A stretch of 26,858 bases of DNA from SIG603 sp963611165 (GTDB lineage: Bacteria > Bacillota > Clostridia > Oscillospirales > Acutalibacteraceae): contig CAVDQG010000026.1 in the NCBI GenBank assembly GCA_963611165.1, positions 1-26,858 of the forward strand. The letters are read 5' to 3'. The translations under genes were made by a program, and so were the position numbers. Below are positions 6,834-14,134 of this stretch, in pieces. How positions within the stretch are numbered: position 1 is the stretch's first letter; each line of letters begins with the position of its first letter. The notes under the pieces were generated by a model. It saw nothing but the letters and a program-made list of their open reading frames with translations, had not been told where the DNA came from and searched no databases.

Positions 6834-7967
6834 ATGCTTCAGTTTGAAGAATTAAAGAAGAAATTGGACGATCAGCAGTCACAGCTTGAACTCCTCAAGG
6901 ACTCCTTAGGACTTGATAAGATTCGCCGTGAGGTCGAAATGCTCGAGCTAAAGGCGGCGGCACCGGGATTCTGGGACGATATGGAGACAGCCCAGAAGGT
7001 AACCCAGAGAACAGCTAATCTCAAGGCTAAGGATCAGGGATATCTTGACCTTGTCGAGAAGAGCGAGGATACCTACACACTCATCGAGATGGGTGACGAA
7101 GAGGAGGATCTTTCCCTCATTCCCGATATCGAGGCTCAGATAGAGGAGATTACCGAGAAAATAGAAAACATGCGCCTGACAACATTACTCACAGGCGAAT
7201 ACGATAAGAACAACGCAATTCTCACCTTCCATGCAGGCTCGGGCGGAACCGAGGCTCAGGACTGGGCAGAGATGCTTTTCAGAATGTATAACCGTTGGGG
7301 CGAAAGACACGGCTTCAAGGTTAGCACACTCGACTACCTTGACGGCGATGAGGCAGGACTTAAGTCAGCTTCTATTCTCGTTGAGGGAGAGAACGCTTAC
7401 GGCTTCCTTAAGAGCGAGGCTGGCGTTCACAGATTAGTAAGAGTTTCACCGTTTGACGCAGCAGGCAGAAGACACACGTCATTCTCTTCGCTCGAGGTTA
7501 TGCCTGAGATTGAAGAAGACCTTTCCGTTGAGATTCCTCCCGAGGACATCAAGATGGAAGTTTACCGTGCATCGGGTGCCGGCGGACAGAAGGTCAACAA
7601 GACCTCATCGGCAGTCAGACTTATCCATATTCCCACAGGTATCGTAACAGCGTCACAGGTTGAAAGAAGCCAGTTCCAGAACCGTGCCGTTGCTATGAAG
7701 ATGCTTATCTCCAAGCTCGTTGAGATCAAGGAGAAGGAGCACCTCGAGAAGCTCTCCGATATCAAGGGAGTTCAGAAGGAGATCACCTGGGGCAGCCAGA
7801 TCCGTTCATATGTTTTCATGCCTTACACATTGGTTAAGGACCACAGAACAAAGTATGAAACGGGTAACATCAACGCTGTCATGGACGGTGCTCTCGACCC
7901 GTTTATCAACGCTTATCTCACCGCACTCAGCCAGGGCACACTTGACGAGAGCGGAAGCGATGATTAA
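6834..7967 (+). CDS. prfB: Peptide chain release factor 2, single reading frame
   Basis: A 377-aa class I release factor that reads UGA and UAA stop codons and triggers peptide release on the ribosome. The peptidyl-tRNA hydrolysis motif GGQ is at residues 250-252 (SGAGGQKVNK). The codon-recognition tripeptide SPF at 205-207 marks it as RF2, not RF1. The start ATG has an AAGGA site. Many bacteria need a +1 frameshift at an in-frame UGA near codon 25; here the frame is open throughout, and codons 27-28 are CTT GAT where CTT TGA C would be expected. RF2 synthesis is therefore probably not autoregulated by that mechanism. A good promoter precedes it and a weak terminator follows. Confidence 0.97.
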   Translation: MLQFEELKKKLDDQQSQLELLKDSLGLDKIRREVEMLELKAAAPGFWDDMETAQKVTQRTANLKAKDQGYLDLVEKSEDTYTLIEMGDEEEDLSLIPDIEAQIEEITEKIENMRLTTLLTGEYDKNNAILTFHAGSGGTEAQDWAEMLFRMYNRWGERHGFKVSTLDYLDGDEAGLKSASILVEGENAYGFLKSEAGVHRLVRVSPFDAAGRRHTSFSSLEVMPEIEEDLSVEIPPEDIKMEVYRASGAGGQKVNKTSSAVRLIHIPTGIVTASQVERSQFQNRAVAMKMLISKLVEIKEKEHLEKLSDIKGVQKEITWGSQIRSYVFMPYTLVKDHRTKYETGNINAVMDGALDPFINAYLTALSQGTLDESGSDD

Positions 7968-7982
7968 TAAATTTTAGAAAAT

Positions 7983-8004
7983 AAGAGCCTTACGGCTTTT
8001 ATTT
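7983..8004 (+). terminator. Weak candidate terminator after prfB
   Basis: AAGAGCC pairs with GGCTTTT (with a wobble) across 4 nt, followed by a broken T-rich run. No convincing promoter for the downstream gene was found, so some read-through into it is likely. Confidence 0.45.
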
Positions 8005-8025
8005 TGGAAGCGAATTTCAATAAAG

Positions 8026-8098
8026 GCTTTGCGGATAACCCGATTTGGGAAATTTTTTAAGAACGGCAAAAATGAGGAGCCGTCTGAGTTCGTAAAGC
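8026..8098 (+). ncRNA. Possible structured leader upstream of the aminotransferase gene
   Basis: Manual pairing gives a closing helix GCTTTGC (8026-8032) with GTAAAGC (8092-8098), one wobble. Inside are a CCC-N5-GGG hairpin (8039-8049) and an ACGGC/GCCGT hairpin (8063-8067 with 8079-8083), a three-way-junction-like layout. The ribosome binding site follows at about 8106. It matches no riboswitch class I can recall, and short helices can arise by chance. Confidence 0.3.
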
Positions 8099-8122
8099 GC
8101 TGCGGAAAGGATGCGATTCAAA

Positions 8123-9379
8123 ATGAATATTAAAGCTTTCGAAGAGTACGAATCAGAAGTTAGGTCCTATTGCAGGAAGTTCACATCGGTTTTTGTTAAA
8201 TCGAAGGACTCAAAGCAGTATGACGAGGACGGCAATGAGTACATTGACTTTTTCATGGGTGCAGGCGCTCTCAATTACGGTCACAACAATGACTACATCA
8301 AGCAGAGAGTTGTCGATTATCTTATGAATGACGGCGTCACTCATGCTATGGACATGTACACAAAGCCGAAGAGAGAATTTCTCGAGTATTTTGAGGAGAA
8401 GATTCTCGCTCCGAGAGGACTTGAGTACAAGGTAATGTTCCCCGGCCCGACAGGTACCAACTCCATTGAAGCCGCACTTAAGCTTGCAAGAAAGGTAACC
8501 GGCAGACAGACCGTCTTTGCATTCATGGGATGCTTCCACGGTATGACTCTCGGTGCACTTTCTCTCACAACAGAGGAGGCTGCAAGAAAGGGCGCAGGAA
8601 CACAGCTCGGCGGTGTTGTTCATATTCCTGCACCGTATATGTTCCCCGGTCTTGATGTACTTAATTACATCGATACACTCATCACGGACGACCATTCGGG
8701 TGTAGAGAAGCCGGCAGCTATTTTCATCGAAACACTTCAGGCAGAGGGCGGAATTCATCCGTTCAGCACAGAGTTCTTACAGGGACTTCGTGCACTTTGC
8801 GATAAGCACGAAATTCTTCTCGTTGCCGACGATGTTCAGGTCGGATGCGGAAGAACAGGATATTTCTTCTCGTTTGAGAGAGCGGGCATTGTTCCTGACA
8901 TCGTTTGTCTTTCAAAGTCAATCGGCGGTTACGGAATGCCGTTTGCACTCACTCTCTTCAAGCCCGAGCTTGACATTTGGTCACCGGGCGAGCATAACGG
9001 AACTTTCAGAGGCTTCCAGCTTTCTGTTGTTGCCGCTAAGGCAGCACTTGAGCTTGTTGCTGAAAAGGATGTTCCCGGAATGGCAAAGGCAAGAGAGCCG
9101 TTCATCAGAGATTATCTCACGACAGAGATGGCTAAGATTTCTCCTGATATCGAGGTTCGCGGCTTAGGTTGCATCTGGGGTTGTGATTTCGGCAAGTTCC
9201 CGAAGGGCACTGTTGTCAAGATTATCCACGAGGCTTTTGATAACGGACTTATCTTTGAGACAGCGGGCCGTGAGGACAGCGTAGCAAAGATTATGCCACA
9301 GCTTATGATTAACGACGAAGACCTCAAGAAGGGACTCGAGATTTTCGTAAATGCCGTTAAGACAGTACTCGAAAAGTAA
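8123..9379 (+). CDS. ectB: Diaminobutyrate-2-oxoglutarate aminotransferase-like (EctB family), stand-alone
   Basis: A 418-aa class III PLP-dependent aminotransferase. It follows EctB/DABA aminotransferases closely by eye: the N-terminal EYESEVRSYCRKF, FMGAGALNYGHNN, PGPTGTNSIEAALKLARKVTGR, CFHGMTLGALSLT, the PLP-lysine region LSKSIGGYGMPFA and PGEHNGTFRG. EctB makes L-2,4-diaminobutyrate from aspartate semialdehyde and glutamate. In ectoine producers ectA and ectC flank it; neither is here, and no siderophore or lipopeptide gene is near, so the use of the product is open. The ATG at 8123 is chosen because AAAGGA at 8106-8111 is at a workable distance, while the upstream in-frame ATG (8111) overlaps that site. 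Substrate specificity is inferred. Confidence 0.8.
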   Translation: MNIKAFEEYESEVRSYCRKFTSVFVKSKDSKQYDEDGNEYIDFFMGAGALNYGHNNDYIKQRVVDYLMNDGVTHAMDMYTKPKREFLEYFEEKILAPRGLEYKVMFPGPTGTNSIEAALKLARKVTGRQTVFAFMGCFHGMTLGALSLTTEEAARKGAGTQLGGVVHIPAPYMFPGLDVLNYIDTLITDDHSGVEKPAAIFIETLQAEGGIHPFSTEFLQGLRALCDKHEILLVADDVQVGCGRTGYFFSFERAGIVPDIVCLSKSIGGYGMPFALTLFKPELDIWSPGEHNGTFRGFQLSVVAAKAALELVAEKDVPGMAKAREPFIRDYLTTEMAKISPDIEVRGLGCIWGCDFGKFPKGTVVKIIHEAFDNGLIFETAGREDSVAKIMPQLMINDEDLKKGLEIFVNAVKTVLEK

Positions 9380-9391
9380 ATAATAAAAATC

Positions 9392-9426
9392 GGTGCGAAT
9401 TCATTTGAGTTCGCACCTTTTGTTTT
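9392..9426 (+). terminator. Terminator after the EctB-like gene
   Basis: GGTGCGAAT pairs with GTTCGCACC (last pair a wobble) across 8 nt, followed by TTTTGTTTT. Confidence 0.9.
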
Positions 9427-9437
9427 AGGTAAAAGAA

Positions 9438-9472
9438 AACTCCGTTTATTCATGCTGTGAATAAGCGGAGTT
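9438..9472. terminator. Bidirectional terminator; ends the ddl-murI-DUF1934-argS operon
   Basis: A 15-bp stem (AACTCCGTTTATTCA with TGAATAAGCGGAGTT, one wobble) with a 5-nt loop. On the minus strand it is followed by a TTTTCTTTT-like run and lies 15 nt after the argS stop; the plus strand also has a T-rich tail. Confidence 0.85.
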
Positions 9473-9486
9473 CGTATTTTTAGAAA

Positions 9487-11199
9487 TTACATCTTCTCAG
9501 GAATTGTGATCTTGAACATCTCGAGAACGTTCTTGATAACAGTCTTTGTTGCCTTGCAGAGATAGATTCTTGCCTGCATGAGATCGTTATCCTCAACTCT
9601 TACACGGCAAGCGTTGTAGAACTTGTGGAAGAGAGTTGCAACATTGATGACATACTTTGTGATTCTCGATGGGTCATAAGACTTTGCGGCTGAGATAACT
9701 TCGTCTGTGAATGCCGAAAGAGCATTGATAAGCTCGATTTCCTCTTCTGCGGTGAGAAGTTTGAGCTGCTCGTTTGTAACGTCGGCAAACTTAACTCCGT
9801 CCTCCTCGAGACCGCGGAGAATTGAGCAGATTCTTGCGTGAGCGTACTGGACATAATAAACAGGGTTGTCGCTCGACTCGGAGACAGCAAGGTCATAGTC
9901 GAAATCGAACATGGAGTTAGCTTCACGAAGATTGAAGAAGAATCTTGCGGCATCAATCGGAACTTCGTCAAGAAGTGTGTGCAGTGTGATTGCCTTACCT
10001 GAACGCTTGGACTGCTTAACGGGCTGACCGTCGATTAAAATTCTTACCATCTGCATGAGGATGATGTCGAGCTTTGAAGCGTCTGCGCCGTAAGCTGTGA
10101 GAGCACCCTTGAGTCTCGGAACATAACCGTGATGGTCTGCGCCCCAAATGTTGATGGCCTTGTCATAGCCACGGGTTACAAGTTTGTCGTAGTGATAAGC
10201 GATATCGGGAACGATGTATGTCGGGAAGCCGTTCTCTCTTCTTAAAACGATATCTTTCTCGTTGCCGAATTCCGTAGCCTTGAACCAAACAGCACCGTCC
10301 TGCTCGTATGTGTAGCCCTTCTCGGTCAAAGTGTCGATAACCTTGTCTACATCGCCGCTCTTGTGCACACTGCTCTCAAGGAACCATCTGTCATAGACAA
10401 TGCGGTACTTCTTGAGGTCACGCTCGAGTGCCTGAATGTTAAGCGGAAGCGCATAATCGATAAGTGCCTGACGGCGCTCTTCTTCGCTGACGCCGATATA
10501 CTTGTCACCGTTGATTTCGGCAAAGTTCTTTGCATGGTCGATGATATCCTGTCCGTGGTATGAGTCCTCAGGAAGATAAGAGTCATCAGGGCTCGGCTCA
10601 CCACCGTTCGGATCGAAAAGCTGCTTGTATCTCATATCGAGAGAAAGACCGAACTTTGCAACCTGATTGCCTGCGTCATTTACATAGAACTCACGGTCGA
10701 CGTCGTAGCCTGCCTCTTCGAGAACGCTTGCAAGGCAGTCTCCGATTGCGCCGCCTCGTGCGTTACCGATGTGCATGGGGCCTGTCGGGTTTGCAGAAAC
10801 GAACTCAACCAAAACTCTCTTGCCCTCGCCGAAGTTTGACTTTCCGTAGTCGTCACCGAGAGTATTGATATCCTTCAAAACATCTCCGTAGAATTTCGGA
10901 GAGAGGAAGAAGTTGATAAATCCGGGGCCAGCAATCTCAAACTTGTCAAAATATGTTCCGTCAAGTTCCATGTGAGATGTGACAGCCTCGGCTATTTTTC
11001 TCGGAGCGGCATGAAATGCTCTTGCACCTGCCATAGCGGCATTGGTAGCCCAGTCGCCGTGTGTGCGGTCTGCCGGTTTCTCAAGTGTAAATGCGGGAAC
11101 CTCTGCTTCAGGAAGCTCGCCGGCGGCAATAGCTGCGGCAAAGCCGTCCTTTATAAGATTCTCCAGCTGTAATTTTGCTGTTGATACGATTTTAGACAT
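9487..11199 (-). CDS. argS: Arginyl-tRNA synthetase
   Basis: A 570-aa class I synthetase that charges tRNA-Arg in the cytoplasm. An N-terminal Add-1 region (about 1-110) carries GDWATNAAM and GPGFINFFL. The HIGH motif is HIGN at 143-146 in ANPTGPMHIGNARGG, and the KMSKS-like motif is KQSKRSG at 395-401. A C-terminal anticodon-binding helical domain contains YVQYAHARICSILR and ends in the usual hydrophobic tail (VLEMFKITIPEKM). Length is normal. The second residue of the KMSKS-like motif is Gln rather than Met. It is the last gene of the operon, 28 nt after DUF1934. No T-box leader precedes it because it is internal to the operon. Confidence 0.96.
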   Translation of the reverse strand: MSKIVSTAKLQLENLIKDGFAAAIAAGELPEAEVPAFTLEKPADRTHGDWATNAAMAGARAFHAAPRKIAEAVTSHMELDGTYFDKFEIAGPGFINFFLSPKFYGDVLKDINTLGDDYGKSNFGEGKRVLVEFVSANPTGPMHIGNARGGAIGDCLASVLEEAGYDVDREFYVNDAGNQVAKFGLSLDMRYKQLFDPNGGEPSPDDSYLPEDSYHGQDIIDHAKNFAEINGDKYIGVSEEERRQALIDYALPLNIQALERDLKKYRIVYDRWFLESSVHKSGDVDKVIDTLTEKGYTYEQDGAVWFKATEFGNEKDIVLRRENGFPTYIVPDIAYHYDKLVTRGYDKAINIWGADHHGYVPRLKGALTAYGADASKLDIILMQMVRILIDGQPVKQSKRSGKAITLHTLLDEVPIDAARFFFNLREANSMFDFDYDLAVSESSDNPVYYVQYAHARICSILRGLEEDGVKFADVTNEQLKLLTAEEEIELINALSAFTDEVISAAKSYDPSRITKYVINVATLFHKFYNACRVRVEDNDLMQARIYLCKATKTVIKNVLEMFKITIPEKM

Positions 11200-11227
11200 T
11201 TACTTGTCCTCACTTATTTATTATTGA

Positions 11228-11704
11228 TTATTCTAAATTTGCTTTTTCCACATGAATCTCGAGAGTGTTTCTCGAGGAAATCATGTTGTTGATATAAATG
11301 CTGTAAGTGCACTGAAGACTGCCACCGTTTTCGTCAAGCGTTTGATTTAGTCCGTGAGCCTGAACTCCGAGAGTAAGAGCACCGTACGGAGTGTCGTAAG
11401 CACAGACATTAAGCTTGCCTGGCTCGAACAAAAGCTCTGTGCGATCGCTTGTCTTGGTCATGGTGAGCTTATTATCCTCAACCTTAACTATTGTAAGGGG
11501 ACCTTCCTTTCCGTTATCGTCCATTCCCCGGTAGGAAATAATCTTCTTGCCGCTTGGTCTTACGCAGTAAGCACCGAGGGTATCGACTTCGACCTTGTCG
11601 TCAAACTCGCCCTCTGTTCCGTGCGGAAAATAGTGCTGAGTGCCTGTCACTCTGATGACATAGTCCTCTTTAAGTTTTGTTTTATCAGTATTTTTCGATA
11701 TCAA
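11228..11704 (-). CDS. DUF1934 family beta-barrel protein (YwiB-like)
   Basis: A protein of about 158 aa, rich in beta strands, resembling DUF1934 (B. subtilis YwiB), which has a lipocalin-like fold and no known function. The core runs from DYVIRVTGTQ through KKIISYRG, TKTSDRTELLFEPG and TPYGALTLGVQAHGLN to LQCTYSIYINN. No signal peptide is seen. The start is uncertain: there is no ATG at the expected place, so I chose TTG at 11704, which overlaps the murI end by 20 nt and has GGGGAG 10 nt upstream. An in-frame ATG at 11755 would overlap murI by 71 nt. DUF1934 genes are often found next to argS in Firmicutes, as here. Confidence 0.78.
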   Translation of the reverse strand: MISKNTDKTKLKEDYVIRVTGTQHYFPHGTEGEFDDKVEVDTLGAYCVRPSGKKIISYRGMDDNGKEGPLTIVKVEDNKLTMTKTSDRTELLFEPGKLNVCAYDTPYGALTLGVQAHGLNQTLDENGGSLQCTYSIYINNMISSRNTLEIHVEKANLE

Positions 11705-12497
11705 TTCTGTGCGTCTCCCCGTCAATGTATCCGCCGAGGAATATTTCCGCAACATTCGTGAAGCCCTCTGTCGAGTCACTCACGAAGTACTTGTACTCGG
11801 CTTTGTGGTTTTCTTCGCAGAGAAGATTTTTGTTTTCAAGAAGCTCGGCAACGTAGTGAGCCGTTTCCTTGCCGCTGTCGATAAGCTTTACCTTTTCGCC
11901 GACTGCATTTCCGATTGCCCATTTGATAATCGGGAAGTGAGTACAGCCGAGAATGACGGTGTCTACTTTTTCGGCATTTATTCTCGTGAGGTATCTTCTT
12001 GCGGCAAGAGATGTTACCTCGTCACCGATTGTGATAAAACCGTTTTCGACGAGCGGAACGAACAGAGGACAAGCCTCTGAGAACAGTGAAAGCTCGGGGT
12101 TGATTTCGTTAAGCTTCTTAACGAAAGAACCGCTCTTTATTGTAGCAGGAGTACCGAGAATTCCTATTCTGCCGTTCTTTGTGTAGTCGGCGGCGGCTTT
12201 TGCGGTTGGAGTGATAACATCGATATAGGGGACGGGGAGGCTGTTGCCTACCTCGCTCGCCGTTGATGAAACCGTACCGCATGCGGCAACGATTGCTTTT
12301 ACGTTATTTTGAAGCAGAAAATTCATGTCCTGCTTTGCAAATTTGACTATTGTTTCGGCACTTTTTGTACCGTACGGTACTCGGCCCGTATCTCCGAAGT
12401 AGATAATGCTCTCGTTCGGAAGAACACGCTTGAGCTCCTTGACAGCGGTCAAGCCGCCAAGACCCGAGTCGAATACGCCTATCGGTCTGTTATCCAT
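11685..12497 (-). CDS. murI: Glutamate racemase
   Basis: A 270-aa cofactor-independent racemase making D-glutamate for peptidoglycan. The catalytic cysteines are Cys73 (AACGTVSS) and Cys185 (LGCTHFP) with the neighbouring His187. The N-terminal GVFDSGLGG and IYFGDTGRVPYG are typical. The first cysteine motif has Gly where most family members have Asn (CNT); I believe this variant also occurs in relatives. The gene lies 8 nt after ddl, so D-Glu and D-Ala-D-Ala supply are encoded together. Length is normal and the enzyme is cytoplasmic. Confidence 0.95.
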   Translation of the reverse strand: MDNRPIGVFDSGLGGLTAVKELKRVLPNESIIYFGDTGRVPYGTKSAETIVKFAKQDMNFLLQNNVKAIVAACGTVSSTASEVGNSLPVPYIDVITPTAKAAADYTKNGRIGILGTPATIKSGSFVKKLNEINPELSLFSEACPLFVPLVENGFITIGDEVTSLAARRYLTRINAEKVDTVILGCTHFPIIKWAIGNAVGEKVKLIDSGKETAHYVAELLENKNLLCEENHKAEYKYFVSDSTEGFTNVAEIFLGGYIDGETHRIDIEKY

Positions 12498-12505
12498 TAG
12501 TTACC

Positions 12506-13582
12506 TCATTCAAATCTGTTTTCTGCAGTAGCGATAAGCTCGTCAATTAAAGTCTTTGCGTCCTTTCCGCTTGCAGCCCAAAGCTTCGGATACATGCTGA
12601 TGCTTGTGAAGCCGGGGAGAGTGTTGATCTCGTTGAGGATAACCTTGCCGTCCTTCTGAACGAAGAAATCAACTCTTGAAAGACCTGCACAGCCGAGAAT
12701 CTTATAAGCTCTGACTGCGATGCTTCTTACTTCGTCGATTTTCTCTTCGGAGAGATGAGCGGGAATGTAGGTTACGGATGTGCCGGAATTATACTTGTCG
12801 TCATAGTCGTAGAACTCTGCGCTTGCTCCGATTTCGCCGACAGTGGAAGCGACAGCGTCACGGTTTCCGAGAACAGCACACTCGACCTCCTGGCCGACGA
12901 TGCCCTCTTCGACAACAACCTTGATGTCTTCCTTAGCCGCTTTTTTGATAGCTGCGTCAAGACCTTCGGCAGAGTCAACCTTGCTTACTCCGACTGAAGA
13001 GCCTGCGTTAGCCGGCTTAACGAAAACAGGGAAGTTGAGTCTTGCGACTATTCTGTTGATTATCTTCTCGGGCTCGGTGTCATATTTGTCTCTGAAGAAC
13101 CAGAGGTAATGAGCCTGCTCGATGTTTGCGCTGTTAAGAAGGCTGTGAGTGACTGCCTTATCCATTGTGACGGCAGAAGCAAGAGTTGCACAGCCGACAT
13201 AAGGAACGCCCGACATCTTGAAGATGCCCTGGATTGTACCGTCTTCGCCGTTCTTTCCGTGAAGAACAGGGAAATAGACGTCAACATCAATCTGGAATGT
13301 TCCGTTGTCTCCGAGAACAACAAGTCCCTTTGTGTTCTTGTCGGGAGAGATGATGCATGAGCGGTTGTTTTCGTCGTCAACCCAAGTGTAGTTCATGATG
13401 TTCTCTGTCGGGCCGCTGTAAAGATACCAGCCGCCTTCCTTTGTGATGCCGAGAGTTACGATATCATATTTTTCTTCATCGAGATTTTCGATAATAAAGC
13501 ATGCAGATCTGCAGGAAACCTCATACTCGCTGCTCTCGCCGCCGAATATGACACAAACTGTCTTTTTCTCGTTTGCACACAT
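12506..13582 (-). CDS. ddl: D-alanine-D-alanine ligase
   Basis: A 358-aa ATP-grasp ligase that makes the D-Ala-D-Ala dipeptide of peptidoglycan. The N-terminal loop is FGGESSEYEVSCRSA. The ATP-grasp region has VFVKPANAGSSVGVSKV and VEEGIVGQEVECAVLG. The specificity loop is EFYDYDDKYNSG and the Mg-binding segment is LNEINTLPGFTSISMYP. The Tyr-containing FYDYDDKY loop is that of ordinary Ddl rather than VanA-type D-Lac ligases, so I do not read it as a resistance gene; D-Ser specificity cannot be fully excluded by eye. It is the first gene of the operon, with a GGAGG site and a promoter about 100 nt upstream. Confidence 0.95.
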   Translation of the reverse strand: MCANEKKTVCVIFGGESSEYEVSCRSACFIIENLDEEKYDIVTLGITKEGGWYLYSGPTENIMNYTWVDDENNRSCIISPDKNTKGLVVLGDNGTFQIDVDVYFPVLHGKNGEDGTIQGIFKMSGVPYVGCATLASAVTMDKAVTHSLLNSANIEQAHYLWFFRDKYDTEPEKIINRIVARLNFPVFVKPANAGSSVGVSKVDSAEGLDAAIKKAAKEDIKVVVEEGIVGQEVECAVLGNRDAVASTVGEIGASAEFYDYDDKYNSGTSVTYIPAHLSEEKIDEVRSIAVRAYKILGCAGLSRVDFFVQKDGKVILNEINTLPGFTSISMYPKLWAASGKDAKTLIDELIATAENRFE

Positions 13583-13637
13583 AGTTATGCCTCCGTATTA
13601 TACATTTATTGTGAATTGAGTGATTGCAAATTTTTAT

Positions 13638-13671
13638 TTCTGTTGTATAAAAAGGTCACTTTACAACAGAA
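13638..13671. promoter_or_regulatory. Perfect 10-bp inverted repeat in the ddl leader
   Basis: TTCTGTTGTA (13638-13647) and TACAACAGAA (13662-13671) are exact reverse complements around a 14-nt spacer. It begins just downstream of the predicted ddl transcription start, so it could be an operator blocking the promoter or a 5' hairpin of the mRNA. No long T run follows on the ddl strand, so a terminator is unlikely. Confidence 0.5.
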
Positions 13672-13680
13672 TTTCAGTCT

Positions 13681-13709
13681 ATTCTATCATAAGAACGAGC
13701 TGTTTTCAA
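13681..13709 (-). promoter_or_regulatory. Promoter of the ddl-murI-DUF1934-argS operon
   Basis: On the minus strand, -35 TTGAAA (13704-13709) and -10 TAGAAT (13681-13686) are separated by 17 bp, with an extended TG before the -10. The predicted leader is about 90 nt. The segment from here to 13800 holds nothing else I can identify. Confidence 0.75.
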
Positions 13710-13800
13710 GGGAAAGGGCAAAGGTAGTACATAATATTAAGGATATAGGGTGATTTATGTGAGATAAATATAGCGTGAAAGAGAAAATTTTTATCACTAC

Positions 13801-13829
13801 TTGAAATTTTATTTCAGATGATGTAAAAT
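13801..13829 (+). promoter_or_regulatory. Promoter of the glycine riboswitch transcript
   Basis: -35 TTGAAA (13801-13806), 17-bp spacer, and -10 TAAAAT (13824-13829), about 20 nt before the first aptamer. Confidence 0.75.
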
Positions 13830-13856
13830 AACAGACGGTTTAATATGTGGTAGGAA

Positions 13857-14010
13857 ATACTCGGGAGAAAATCGTTTGATTTACCGAAGGAGTAACACTC
13901 TCAGGTTTCGCAAGATAGGACCGAGTATGGATTGATTCCGGAGAAGCTCATTTGAGTGCCGAAGGTGCAAGGTTGGGGGACCGAATCTCTCAGGCAAAAG
14001 GACGGATTCT
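13857..14010 (+). ncRNA. Tandem glycine riboswitch (two gcvT-type aptamers)
   Basis: Two glycine-binding aptamers in series. Aptamer I spans 13857-13928 and is closed by a perfect 8-bp helix, ATACTCGG with CCGAGTAT; it contains CGGGAGA, ACCGAAGGAGTAA and ACTCTCAGG. Aptamer II spans about 13931-14010 and contains CCGGAGAAG, GCCGAAGGTGCAAG and CTCTCAGGCAAAAGGACGG, the hallmark of this class. Such riboswitches usually activate glycine cleavage (gcv) genes or a Na+/amino acid symporter. Here a terminator follows at 14039 and the next gene has its own promoter, so no controlled gene is evident. Recognition is from the conserved core sequence and helices; the call is firm, the target is not. Confidence 0.93.
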
Positions 14011-14038
14011 TTTACTGCAATAAATATTGATTGATTTT

Positions 14039-14070
14039 AGCAGACTTTGTGGTCTGCTTTTTTATTTTTC
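14039..14070 (+). terminator. Terminator of the glycine riboswitch transcript (expression platform)
   Basis: AGCAGAC pairs with GTCTGCT across a 6-nt loop and is followed by eight T and then a further T-rich stretch up to 14070. The only alternative pairing I see is a weak CTGC (14016-14019) with GCAG (14040-14043). Confidence 0.88.
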
Positions 14071-14099
14071 TTGACAGAAAAAAGCCTTGCGGATATATT
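14071..14099 (+). promoter_or_regulatory. Promoter of the NUDIX hydrolase gene
   Basis: A consensus -35 TTGACA (14071-14076), 17-bp spacer, and -10 TATATT (14094-14099). It starts directly after the riboswitch terminator tail, making the NUDIX gene independent of the riboswitch. Confidence 0.8.
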
Positions 14100-14134
14100 T
14101 GAAGCATGGAAAAAATAGAATAAGGGGAGAGAAA

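Noticed and set aside
12506..13582. Vancomycin-resistance type ligase
   Set aside because: The specificity loop has the Tyr-containing form of normal D-Ala-D-Ala ligases, and no vanH, vanX, vanT or VanRS genes are adjacent.
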